From positions 227,103-291,102 of the forward strand of contig NW_019091467.1 of assembly GCF_001949145.1 (NCBI RefSeq): 64,000 nucleotides of DNA, in the 5' to 3' direction. Every line of letters starts with the position of its first letter. The first letter of the stretch is position 1. This document shows positions 33,701 through 45,600 of the stretch, one piece after another. Under the pieces are notes generated by a model, which searched no databases, was not told the origin of the DNA, and saw only the letters and a program-made list of their open reading frames with translations. The stretch is from Acanthaster planci (Eukaryota; Echinodermata; Asteroidea; Valvatida; Acanthasteridae). The position numbers were made by a program, and so were the translations under genes.

Positions 33701-34184
33701 TGATTTGTATTTTACAAAACAGTTCTCACATCCTATACTTCGTACTTCCCTACCGTATCCAGAGAGACAGTTGAGACAGACAGATGCTTGGGGCATAGCA
33801 ACCTCACCTCATAACCTCAACAACTTTACTTGGGCGTGTTTTGGACCTCTGTCGCCATAGTGACAGAAAGAGGTAGCTTTCAAAAGAGAGCCGTCCACAG
33901 CCCTACGTGTGGGGCAAGTTTTGGACCATGGCGTAGTACTACCTGGATGGACTGCAAACGGAAGACGCAACATAAAACTGCATGAACTGCAAACCAGATG
34001 CCGATAGCTGGTTCAAATTCGGTGTGACAGAAGTTGGATGGCCGTAGGTTTCAAGATCTCCGAATCCCAGGTCATCGGCAAACAAAATGACAATATTTGG
34101 CGGCGAAAGCTTCGCGCCATCACAAATTATTAAAGGAAATACGCCAAACAGAATGCACAGCTGAAGTGCACTTGGGGCTGCCAT
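30755..34184 (-). CDS. ARSA: Arylsulfatase A (lysosomal cerebroside-sulfatase family)
   Basis: Four exons, phase-consistent: 34184-33943, 33211-32588, 31886-31631 and 31177-30755. The product is 514 aa (human about 507). The family hydrolyses sulfate esters such as cerebroside 3-sulfate in the lysosome. Residues 1-23 form a signal peptide ([16 protein letters not shown] core). Metal ligands are D37 and D38 (FADDLGFGD). The formylglycine site is [12 protein letters not shown] with the modified C77, its arginine codon split by intron 1. Further active-site residues are K131 and H133 (GKWHLG), QHTHHPQF, D287/N288 (TADNG) and K308 ([11 protein letters not shown]). The cysteine-rich tail [15 protein letters not shown] matches arylsulfatase A rather than B. 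Sequons include NYS, NGT, NST and NLT. There are only three introns, fewer than I recall for the human gene. Divergent from IFT43. Confidence 0.95.
33325..33733. repeat. Diverged direct duplication in ARSA intron 1
   Basis: Copies at about 33325-33504 and 33509-33733 share, in order, AGAAATATTGGCAAA, TCATCC.ACACT.AC.AATCAT, CCCTTTTAAAACCATA, and the closing TTTACAAAACAGTTCTCACAT. They differ by many substitutions and small indels, so this is an old tandem duplication. Confidence 0.65.
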
Positions 34185-34755
34185 GTTTACTTGAAAGCAT
34201 GTGATGCATTCCTGGTAACTATTGAACTCGCCCCTGGGCAACTCGCCCCACCAAAATCTTCGCTGCAATGAATTTAAGGGGCACACTACGTGGGGCGAGT
34301 TGACTATTCCCCTACAACTTACAACTGAGTTCATTGGACAATATCAGACCAATTCATCAGCACTAACCAATTGAATATTGTTTTAAATCAACACGTCTCC
34401 TCGCAACGTTACAACATTTTTCATTCCTTTCTCGTCTGCTGCTTGTTCTCTCTGCGTTGAAGGCCGGCCCCAATCGAACATAAACTTGGTGAACTGTGCG
34501 ACAAACTGAAGGCAATATAGTAATTGGTGTGTAACTCGACCATAGTCAGGTTTGTGTTGCACACTTTCTGGGAACAAGGTCACAGGAACGGCTTGAATCG
34601 ACAAATCCCGTGCGTCCAGGCCAGGCAGACTGGTACAGTGGTAGCTTACGTGGCTTTGCCTGTACTGTAGGCTGTACTGACGACATTGACTACAGACAGT
34701 CTGACGGTGGAGGTGGACTTCACGGTCAGAAAGTCAGGAACCTGTAGCTATTACT
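34185..34755. promoter_or_regulatory. Divergent promoter interval ARSA/IFT43
   Basis: Only 571 bp separate the ARSA start codon (minus) from the IFT43 start codon (plus), so both 5' leaders and any promoters must fit here or in leader introns. CpG is locally common (CCTCGCAACGTTACAAC, CTGCGTTGAAGGCCGGCCCC, CGTGCGTCC). No TATA box at a convincing distance was seen. A shared bidirectional promoter is inferred from the spacing. Confidence 0.5.
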
Positions 34756-37700
34756 ATGGAGGAAGATGACTTAGAGTTTACAACCAAAAAGAGGGTAAGC
34801 CAAAGTTGCTGACCATCCTCATGAACTAGGCCTACCCCCAGAACTGTGGGGTCTGACATGTGAGCGGGGTGGATGTCGGACCCCATGGTTCTGGGGGTAG
34901 GGTTGAGCATTCAGGTCGGGCCCAGAAATTTTGTTTTACTTGTGAAACGAAACCCTCAAGAGCTAGGCCCACAGCTACCTCACAGTTGCTCTCACTGGAA
35001 AATTTGATTAAAGAAGCAGAATTTGCAACACCAGTAATTTACCTGATAGGCTTGATTAAAAAACAGATAATGCTGTGACCCCATAAACAAAAAGACTTCA
35101 AGTCACATGGAGTATAGACTTGAATCAAGTCGGACTTACGTTGCTCTTCCCGTGTCAGCCATCCCTTCAGCTGGTACGCACCACACGGTCATCAGGCTCG
35201 GCCCGGCAGCTCGCATAACCCTTCATTTGATAGCTTTTATTGTACAACGTGTGCCATACGTCACCAGTCAGTAAGTCCGACTTGACGGATAAGCCAATCG
35301 AAAGTCCGACTTGACGGATAAGCCAATCGAACCCCCCCGTCGGTGATATTTAGTTATTCATAATTGCAACTGAATGACATGACCTTGCATCATGTATATG
35401 GAATTTCCACCAATCGAAGTAGTCAGACTTGTAGAATCGTTCATTATAATGCAGGTATGAACAACGTAAAATCATGTCCGGCAATGTGATTGGCTGCTAC
35501 CACTGTTGGTAGATGAGCCCATTTGCTGTTTATAAATGGTTGGCAGATTTGTCAAGTCGGGATTTCTGAACTGAACTCCTAGTAATAAGTGGACACAAGA
35601 GGGCACGGAGCAAACAACGGCACCCAGTCTCGATATTCATCCAAAGTAGAAATGAAGATATCACAAAGATCCCGACATGAGTCAAGTCTACATGGACTAG
35701 TGACTTGCAGTTCTGCAAGTAGGCCCAGGCCTTTTCTATAGCATGGGACTAAAACTAAAATTAGGCCTAATACACTAGGCCTACCAATTGACATTTTCCC
35801 ACTAAGATTAGGTTGCATCCATTTCTCACACTTATCCCTCGGTGTTTTTTGAGAAATGTAGGCCTATTTTGAAGTTCCGCAGAAAGTTTCCAGTACTGAC
35901 CTCCCCGTTGGAACTTTTCATGCAACTTTTCTTTCATTTTCCTATCATAAATCCGTTTTCATTTTTTTTATATTTATGTAGGCCTACATGTACATTGCTG
36001 TGTCAATGACAAGAGTTACTTTTGGCAACAGCGTACACCATAATCTTTGTATACTTTACATTGATAGGATGCTAAGAAGGGACGAAGAGCAAGACAAGAG
36101 AGGCAAGAAGCAGTGGCCAGCAGCCAGCCCAATGGTGACATTGGTGGAGATGAATCAGCGGAGGGTATAGTCCCCGTATCGGAAAGAAATGGAAGCGTGA
36201 GTGACCAACCATAGTTCATCAACCCTAGCCCTTCCCAGTTCGGTCAGAATCTACTAAGAGGTTTTGGAGGATTTTGTAGGGTTGTGGACAAAATGAACCT
36301 ACCTAGTATTGACCACTGTAACTTAATGTGGGACCTGACGGTGTCCTTTGAAAGTTTAAGTGCTAGACAGCGGTATCCTGGACAGTGGTGGATTCTGAAT
36401 GAATCTGGAAGAACCCTAGCAAATTTCCCACAGACTAAGGATTAACTGCCCCAAATATGACAATAACATAAAAGATGTTTTTCAAGGATGTTGATGGCTT
36501 GAGTAGGTCATAAGTGTAAAGCCCAACTATCATTCTTTTAAATGGGACTTGGTGTCTCAAAACACATTCAACCAAAAAATGGTGTCATAGGTTTATTGCA
36601 CAGTATAGGAAAGATTCCAAGCAAAAATACTCGGGCCAGAGATGTGATGAAATGATTTCATGAACTGATAATGTACATGACATCAAATTCACATGTATGG
36701 AATTCTTAGTGCTTAGACCTGTGCTCTTTCCCTATGGTGTAGGACACAGCAATTTCACATTCCCTGTTACAGTAATCAGACTGATGCAACCGTTAAATTT
36801 TTTGCAGCCCCGAGGCCCACCAAGTAGACCCAAGAGACGGCAAGGCGGCTGGGCTGATGATGCACCCAAAGCTGACAAGAAGCCGTAAGTAGCAAGTTAA
36901 ATCAATCCAATATCTAATTGATCATGCACAGTTTAATTTACAATGTTTCAGTAGGAACATCAATGAGTAAAAAAATGGTGTAAGATATAATACATCATGA
37001 CTAATTATCCTGAAGAGAAGGAAACAGGGATTCTGCATGAAAATATTTCAAGACCAAGGAGTTTGAGCTTAGACTTGTGCTTGGTTCGTCCTCTTGATTT
37101 TGCTGTGTACCCCTTGGTTTGGACCCTGCCACCCTCCCTTATTTTTGCATCTAGGTTTACCTTGTGCGTTGCATTGTTGTTTTATTGAGTGTCCCACATG
37201 TAAACCTCATTTATTTTGAAAGAAAAATGGTTTGTTGTTTTAAGAAACTGTGATAAATATGTGCTTCGTGCTGAGTTTTAAGTTGGGACTTTAACGAGTA
37301 CGGTTTTTGTACATTCATGAATCATTGGAATCTCTGTTGTAGAATAGTCCAACACCCCAATCAGTTTTCCAAATGTAAAACCCCAAGATAAGAGGGAAAC
37401 TAGCATATCCTTGCTATGAGTGCATTTGAGTACAGTTTCACCTGCTACTTTCTTGAATGAGGCTCGGGGCCTGACCTGAATGGTGCATCTCCAGAACTCG
37501 AGGTCACTGGTGTAGGGTGAGGGTTGGGAACCTCACTTGAGGCTCTACCCTGGGGATAGTCCAATGAGTGGTACTCAAATACATTCATTGCCACTGCATG
37601 TGTTGCCATCACACCCTTACTTTGCTGATTTGTTTTTACTGCTCGGCACGATGACCCTCTGTGAAGGTTGGGGACAGCCGATGAGCTGCAGTCCTTCTCT

Positions 37701-40700
37701 GAGTAAGTGCAGAGCCCGAGGGTATGGTTCAGGATTGAATCGGAATTCATAGTTTTCAAGCTGTGGGTAACTGTCCGCGTGGCATTAATGCTTGCCAAAT
37801 TCGGTATTCAAAAATACCGGTTTGTTTTAGTTTTCCCATTGTGATGGGATCACACTAGATACCAAAACTCAGAAGACTTTATTTCCATTATTAGCCAGCT
37901 TTCATCCTGAATCATATCTTCCCTGGCTTTCCTTTCCTGGTGTGGCTGCACCCTGCTCCTTGTGTGATTTCAAAATTTGTCCAGATGTGCATGATACAAC
38001 ATAGTCCATCTAGGTTTCTCTTACTTTGATGCTGTTAAAAAACTGCACTTTTCAAATTAGCTTGAACTAGACTCCATGTGTCGTATTATACATGCTAGCA
38101 CCGTCTTAAAATGTACACTAACCATTAGTACGTAAATCCAGAACTACTCAGTAGACAAATTCACATGTACGGTACTTGCACCTAATTAAAGCGTGTACAT
38201 TTCACCATAGCTTTACGATTTCACCAAATAAGAAGGACTGATTGCCAACTATGAAGCTTTGTTTTTACATGTATGGCTTAGAGGAACTTTCCTCTTGAAA
38301 ATCAGATTCAGTGTGACCATCTAATAATTATAATTTACTGTTATTGAAAAAAAAAACCATACAAATACCTGGAAAAAGGAAACTTGTGAGAGGTTAAGAA
38401 GACAGAAACTTCATTTCTGCCCTGCTTTGTTACTCTCTTGAATTAAGGTGTTTTTTCATACTCGCGCGGCTTTCCTTTGTGTGAGGTTTTTGTGTTTATT
38501 GGAGTTTGCTTTCCCTTCATTTGAACCAACTTTTTGCAGGGAATTGTTGAATTGCTGTGTTGTGTTTTTCATGCATCAATTATAAATCATTTGTGTGTTT
38601 TTACTCAATGTAATATAGTATCTTATTTTTGTTCAGTAGAGAGTTTAGAGTATATGGTGAAATTGCTTTCCCTTCACACAAATGTTCACATCATCTTATT
38701 TCCCTTTAGGCACTTTTCTTGCAACCTGTGTAAGTTTCACTGGAGTTGACAGGACAAATTTCCCAATCACAAATGAAGGGGTGGAGGGCTGCTTTACTTT
38801 GAATCACTGCTGCAAAGCTACTCGGGCTGAGGCTGACCTTTTGGCCTCACAAACAATTGTGAATATTTGATGTGCCTTTTTTTTAGCAGACAGAGTGACT
38901 CTCACGCACACGGCATGTGCACCACCATTTAGCGAGCACTTGATCTAGTCAAAAGCACATTCCCAAGGTGGTGTATAGTGGCTTGTTACAAGTGGCATTT
39001 GTGTGTTTCGTTTCTGCAGTGAGCGAGCACGAGCAGAGAGCCCAAAAAGGAGAGATGACTCAGATGACGGTAGGGCAGTGAATTTATTTCATATTTAATT
39101 GAAATCTTGGCACACACCTTACAATACACGTGTAGGGAGCCTGAGTTAGGTATTATGTTTTTTTTTTAGTCTTTTAAGTGGAGTGATTTTATGAGTGACC
39201 AATACTCTTCAAATGTGAATGAGATTTGTTTTGTGCTCTGACTTTTTTATATGTTCAACAGTATGCACTGTAGCTTTACATCTGTGGGCTAAAAACAGAC
39301 ACCGTCGTTATCTGTTCTAGTTGTCTGTAGACAAGTGGGTGGCTGTTCTAACTGGACACTTGAAACCAACACAAAGGCTGTGAATGAATGAAGATTAAAC
39401 TTCTGATTATGTAAATAATCATTCATGTGTGCCCCGCACCTTCTATGTGTATTAAAGCCCGCACCTGGATGTATTATGTCATCAACATTGAGAGGTTGTG
39501 ATGGAAAAACCTGTCACCTCTTGTCCGTACACAATGCCCTATCATACATTGATGCAAGTTCTAACATAATTATGTCGCAGGTGCTTAGCACAAGTGTACT
39601 GTTGATAATGGGTAGGTATAGCACAAAGACACTGGACCATTACAGAGCAGGAGGTTGACAGTGCAGAGTTTGCCCTTGTCTAACAAATGACCTACTTGGC
39701 CTAGAAATTCAGATTTGAACGCAAAATTCAGATTTGAATGCATTAGCTTCATCTCTAAAATGCAATCTCCAGATATTGGACAATCCTTAATAATGAAATC
39801 ACAAAAGAGGCTTGTCATCCTCTATTGTTGTTCCTGTAAACCTATGAAGCTTTTTAATGGTGGATCAATATTCCTTTACAAAAAACGCCAAACAGAAGGT
39901 GTTCATTGCAGCTGAAGCCTTTAAAAAGCTGTTCCATCCTGCTGCAGACATTCCTGTGATACCAGACCTGGACGATGTCCAAGAGGAGGACATGGCCACC
40001 CAGATTGCAGCACCACCCAGCGTGCAAGTCAACCGAGTGGCTACCTACAGGGAGTTAGACAATGACCTGCTGAAGCATTCGCAACTACTCACACTGGTAG
40101 GAAGGCTTTCATTGTGCTATTGAATGCCACTGCGCTTGTTATTCCAATAGTTTTTGGGCCTTTACTTTTCAATGTGCCGATGAAATGTTAAAACGTCCTG
40201 TTTTTCTCATAATTCAGCACAGTTCAGTTTATTAGCCCTAACTGCTTGGGTATTGATTTGAATAGAAGGACTATGTACTGCAAAATAACAGACTACTACA
40301 TGCTTCGTGTTGGCTCAAGTACCTTGTAATAAAAAGTACTAAAAGAACTCTACACCAGTTAACAGGAACACTGGTTTGCTGTGTACAAGTACTATTTTGT
40401 AGCCCTATGTGAAGTCAGGGTTGAAGGAATGGGCATAAATCTAATCCTTAAAAGTTTTAGGTAAACAAAGTATGTGATAGTGTAGTGAACAGCGGCATTA
40501 ACAGAAGAAAGTTCCCTCAAAATATGGTAATGGCATTCGGCCTTTGGATGAGGAAGGGTGTTTCACTCAATTCTCTAGTGACATCCTGGGCTCAATATCA
40601 TTAGCGTGGCTCAACAGCTGAAGGTAGCCTCCATCTGTTCCACAGCGACTGTTAAAGCGGTCAGCATGGCAAAAGGAACCTTGACACCTGAGGGAAAAGT

Positions 40701-41178
40701 TGCTTTAATCAGTGACGTAACAGTAGAACTCTCCGTACACCTGCAACTGTCAACTCATTCGAGTTGTGGGATGGTTTTTAATCAGCAGCATGATTTTCTG
40801 CTGTAGTGAGCAGGACTTTTGTGCTAACTGTTTAAGTAGTGCTATGAAATATGACCAAGGAAATTATCTGGATCAGGTAGAGAGACTCTTGAGGAGAACC
40901 GGAAATACCACTACATTAAAGACGATAAACTGTTGCATCTCATCAGAAACTCCAATACATTGGAATGATTGTCTTTCTCTCTTTGTTCACCCCACCACTC
41001 CCATCAGGATAACGACATAGACCTGAAGTTGTTAACCAAAGTTCTGTCGTCGGAGCAGGATGTGACGGAGGAGGACAAACCCTGGGACTGGGATCTCATC
41101 TTCACTGAGGTCTCCTCCGAGCTGCAGACTGAATGGGACAAACAGAACGCTGACATGGAGGAGAAGGGAAAGGCATAG
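34756..41178 (+). CDS. IFT43: Intraflagellar transport protein 43 (IFT-A subunit)
   Basis: Six phase-consistent exons: 34756-34794, 36068-36196, 36808-36884, 39020-39069, 39912-40096 and 41008-41178. They give 216 aa (human about 208-213). IFT43 is a small IFT-A subunit that binds IFT121 and supports retrograde transport in cilia. The disordered N-terminal half carries [11 protein letters not shown] and [13 protein letters not shown] (vertebrate CRQGGWAGDS). The conserved C-terminal half reads [45 protein letters not shown], then [20 protein letters not shown] and [14 protein letters not shown]. The start was chosen because [13 protein letters not shown] runs directly into an in-frame GTAAGC donor. 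Introns 1 and 3 are over 1 and 2 kb. Exons 1, 3 and 4 are shorter than 80 bp, easily missed by automated annotation. Confidence 0.94.
34831..34901. repeat. 29-bp perfect-class hairpin in IFT43 intron 1
   Basis: The left arm 34831-34859 (CCTACCCCCAGAACTGTGGG...) and the right arm 34873-34901 (...CCATGGTTCTGGGGGTAGG) are inverted with a few mismatches around a 13-base loop. It lies 37 bp past exon 1. In RNA it would fold into a long stem close to the 5' splice site. Confidence 0.75.
35274..35331. repeat. 29-bp perfect tandem duplication
   Basis: AGTCCGACTTGACGGATAAG and the following nine bases occur twice in direct succession without a difference (35274-35302 and 35303-35331), in IFT43 intron 1. 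Confidence 0.85.
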
Positions 41179-41247
41179 CGGCCTGTGGGTGGCCTTCACA
41201 GAGTGGCTTCGGTGTGGACTCACAGTGGCCCCATTGTCAGATTGTAG

Positions 41248-41420
41248 CCTCATAGAGTGGCCTCACAGTGGTCCCCATGTCCTCATTGTCAGATTGTAGC
41301 CTCATAGAGTGGCCTCACAGTGGTCCCCATGTCCTCATTGTCAGATTGTAGCCTCATAGAGTGGCCTCACAGTGGTCCCCATGTCCTCATTGTCAGATTT
41401 TACCTTCATATATTGGCCTC
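41248..41420 (+). repeat. 52-bp minisatellite in the IFT43 3' UTR
   Basis: Three near-identical 52-bp units begin at 41248, 41300 and 41352 (CCTCATAGAGTGGCCTCACA, then GTGGTCCCCATGTCC and TCATTGTCAGATTGTAG). A degraded fourth begins at 41404, and loose GCCTCA/AGTGGCC motifs continue to about 41560. It starts about 70 bp after the IFT43 stop codon, so it should be part of the mRNA. Confidence 0.85.
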
Positions 41421-42496
41421 ACAGTGGGCTCATTGTAGCTTCACTGATCACATGACTGGCTCCTAGTGGCCTCATAGCAGCATCGTTCTAGCCTCACAGT
41501 TACCCCACAGTTACGCAGAGAAGCCTCATATTGTTCTTCTAGTGGTCTCACAATAGTCGGTTACAAACTAGAGCATTGGTTGGCTCATTGGTACTTTTTT
41601 ATTTGGTATAAGGTGGGAGATATTTTACTACAGTGTACATATAAAAAGAGTAAAATTGTGAAATATGGATAATAGTTCAGATTTTTTCTTCATTGACCAC
41701 AACCCTATTCATTCCCTTTGCATCCAGAGGGTGTGATAAATAACAGCCACCACTGATCATTGAGAGACAAGAAATAAGACCCGCTGACCTCATGCTAACC
41801 AAGAGAATTGGACAAGTTTCCTCTTGCTGCTGCTGCCTTTTCCTGATCTGGAAGAAATTACCCATTTTGGTTTGCTGCATGCAACAACATTTGGGAGTCA
41901 CTTATTTTGGAGACAAGAACTGCCTGCTTATTTTCTGCCATTTTGAAATGGTGATGAACCAACACATTGTTTTGCAAAATCATCAAATGTTATTGTCATA
42001 CCTGTGTCTTGGATACTGTCTATTCATTGGCCCAGAACGATCACATGACGATCACACTCACCGTGAGACATCATTGTGCTGAAAGCATGTGCATGAGACT
42101 GAAGAGCTTCAGGAAGTTCAAGGGCGACATTGTCGCTCATTTAGTCAGTTTTGCGCGGTACCCACGATACGTTTTGTGCGTACGTTACCAGGATATTTGA
42201 TCAATGGTCGCGCTCTTATAACAGACTTGTTCCCGTCCCCATGGCGAATAAAGTAATGCAGGGAGCACCAACCAGACTACATGACGTGAACTTATACTCA
42301 CTGGTACCCGCACTACTTTCATTAAACTTTACGCAAATAAAGAAAGTGAGGGAACGGTGTATATGCAGACGATATCATTTACGTCTTTTATGCTAATTAT
42401 ACAGTTTGACAGTAGGCCTATCGTCTGCTGAACTTCTGAAATTCAGAGCTCGTTCCTTTGGATAAATTCCTTAAGACTGTGGTATGACAAAACAAT

Positions 42497-42630
42497 TGTT
42501 GACTGCTGTGGTGTGGGATATGACGTTTTGAACACCTGATGGGCGCATAGCGCTCTTGGCTTCGCCTCGGGGCACTGTGCATCCTTCGGGTGTTCAGAAT
42601 GTCATATCCCACACCACAGCAGTCAAGAAT
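42497..42630. mobile_element. Foldback element with a GC-rich loop
   Basis: The arms TTGACTGCTGTGGTGTGGGA with ATATGACGTTTTGAACACC, and their inverted counterpart GGTGTTCAGAATGTCATATC with CCACACCACAGCAGTCAA, pair over about 38 bp with two mismatches. The 58-bp loop is GC-richer than its surroundings (GGGCGCATAGCGCTC, GGCTTCGCCTCGGGGCAC). Flanking direct repeats of TCTAGTCTTGAATTCT and AACACATTGTTTTGC (41960s, 42645-42725) suggest insertion in a duplicated area. Confidence 0.7.
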
Positions 42631-45600
42631 TATTAAACATAAGACATCTAGTCTTGAATTCTATCGAAAACACATTGTTTTGCTACTCATCAAATGTTAA
42701 TATCAGACTTCTAGTCTTGAATTCTTGTTTGGTCAGAACAATGATGTCATGCAAACATAACGTGGCCAAAGCAGAAACATGTTTCTGGCCATGGTCAAGG
42801 AGATGCACTTTTGACAGCATGAAATAAGACCCGTGTAGGCAGCCAGTGAAGTGTTGAGCCAACACTTGGTGGTGTTACACTCGATATAAAAACCCTCGCA
42901 TGACCATCATAGGATATGTAAAAGTTACTCGGATGAGCTGCACCAAGAACTATTCCCAGTTCACTGCTCACACTGTTTCTTGTAGTTAGTCCTGTGTCTG
43001 GTCATGTGATAGTCTTCTTTACAACCTTGTATTTTCAGTGGTGTCCAGTGAACTACTGTCAAATTGTATGTACAGAAATAGTGTATTCTGTATCATATTT
43101 TAACATATTTGTAGGTGATTTAATTAAATTGTATCAGCGCGTGAGGAATGTTATTCTTTGAGCATGCTGTTGTTTTGGTTGATGTTTCAACTGCATGTGC
43201 ATGTAAAAGGTTTGCAAATACTATCAAAATGTCGACTTGTGAGACATTTTGAGATGTGGTCTTTTTAATACTTGTTTGGTTTCTATTGTGGGTGCTTATC
43301 TGCCTCTAACACATTGAAGCATGAAAATTGACAACTGTCAGTGGTCTAAAATGGGGGGAAAAAGGCATATTTTCATTGAATTCTTTCAATGTTCTTCACT
43401 GCTTGAAGCCGTGGGCTGGCCTTTACTGTACGGGACAATTCTGTCAGGAAAATTGCAACTGAGCCGTGGGGACAAAAATGTTTGCGGTCCCCAGATTCAA
43501 AATTTCAGTATGAGTAATGCCCTCAACTATACTGGGCCCAATTTCATGAGGGTAATTCTTGAAGAAATGAATTAACAACCGACTCCAAAATAAACTTTGA
43601 CAAAAGACGACAGATCTTAAACTTGTTCGATTGGCCAGTATTCCGGCCAATCAAATCGCTCACTCTCTCACACTCTCTTTTATTTGGCCAATCATTTTTT
43701 TTAACTGCCATGCAGGATATTACAAAGAATGAATCCTCAAAGTCGAGTCAGATGATAAACACAGATCACAATCCGACATGTCTACTCCAAAAAAAAAAGG
43801 AATGATGATAATATAACATACATTTGATTGACCAAATACATTAGCAGCCCTTCAATACATTATTTTTTTCAGGACTCCCACAAAATACGAAGTCCCACAA
43901 TTATATTAATAGTTTGTGAATTGTATACTATATTGCAAATTGCAAGCTCCGTCAAAAGCAATTCTACTTCATCTCTACATCGGGTACTGTACAATCAACT
44001 ACTTTTTTCTCAACCTCCAACAAAGGTAAACAATTTTTTTCCCCCTTTAAAGGAGTGCAGGTATATGTTCTGCAAGTTGAGAGACACGGTGAAAATTTTA
44101 TTAAAATGGCCCCAGAAACAAATCTGTCCTCTGTCCACACGAGCAGTTTCCTAACCCTTTGAAAAAAAAAAAAAACAGTCTGATGACTGGACACGCCAGC
44201 AATGGTCTTCATGTTCATTGGCACTTTTTTAAAATCATACCCAACATCTCCCAACTTGTAAAAATTCATTTAATACACTTTGTAACAAAACTTCTCCGAG
44301 TCCCACGCGTGCCTGCATTGGGGATGCAAAGGAGCCACTTTCAAAACAAGAATTGTCACTAGATCTAACCCTCATCCTAACTCTCAACAGGCCAAGTGCA
44401 TTAGGGTTGGTCTCATGATTTCAGCACCACTCCCTTCTTAAGTACATAGGGCAATCCAATTCAAACAGATACTACAGGCATCTTGGGTGCAGCAGTGATA
44501 AAAAAAAAAACAAGTTTTGATTACAACACTTTGAAAGAGAAAAGGAAAAAAAAAATTATATACATAAAACTGTATACACCGTCTCTGCTGTGGGGAATCA
44601 TGAAACCGAGGGGAGGGGGTTGTTATGATGGTCCCCATACAAGGTTCCTTGACAACTACTGTCTTAACGCAGGGAACCGGTGAAGCATTCCAAGATTTCC
44701 CCAAATCTGAGTCTACCTTTCGGGAAGTCGCACGTACTTCAGCATTCATGTTTCACATGAGATGTGATCTCGACACAGGAGTAAATTTGCATCCCCTGGC
44801 CCTCTGGTTCATGATTCCCAAATAAGGTACTGCTTGTAAGGAAAAAAAACCTTCAATAAAAGGCAGCGGTATATAAACAAATTGTGACATTAATTTGTAC
44901 AAATTCATGTGTATGTTAGTAGGAAGTATTCAGGATGAAAATTCACTATCTCCACTCGGTCTACCGATTAGGCTTCAAAAGGTGTTCTTCACAAAGTTTT
45001 AAAAGATGTTGATCACAGACAAAGACAACCAACAGTCAATTAAAAAACAAACCAAAAACACAAATAAAACATTACACCATATTGCTCAATTGCTTTTGTG
45101 CAAAATGAAACAAACTGGAAGCTTTCTTTGTTTTAAATCGAAAGTGGTGCGCAGATGCCGAGATATATACTATTTTCAATATGGTGTGACTCAAAATGAA
45201 CACCGTTCGGACCCATGTACTATTTCCAGTAGCCACCATCAGTTGTAGCTTGGCAAGTCAAATAAATCAACATCAAAATATAGCGGTCCACCACAGGGGA
45301 AACCCCAGGGTGATTAAACAAGGTACAGGTATTTTTCTTTTCTTATAGACTATACTCAAAAGATCTGAGAACAGCCTTGATATGCTGGGAACAGCAATGA
45401 CGACGGCTCTACATATTAAAACAAAATCCATCTATTTTTACCGTCTGCAGCGCCATAGCCTTGCTACTGCCTTGCCGTATGTCTCAACAACCTACATGAG
45501 ATACACCAAAGGAAAGGTTGAATCCATCTCACTTAACTTTAGTTTATCTGTTTCTGATTTGTAAGCAAGGAATATCTTGCATGAATACAGTGGCGACGAA

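Noticed and set aside
40766-41020. Plus-strand frame with several cysteines before the last IFT43 exon
   Set aside because: It is intron sequence. The exon begins at the acceptor before 41008, and the frame upstream does not match the family.
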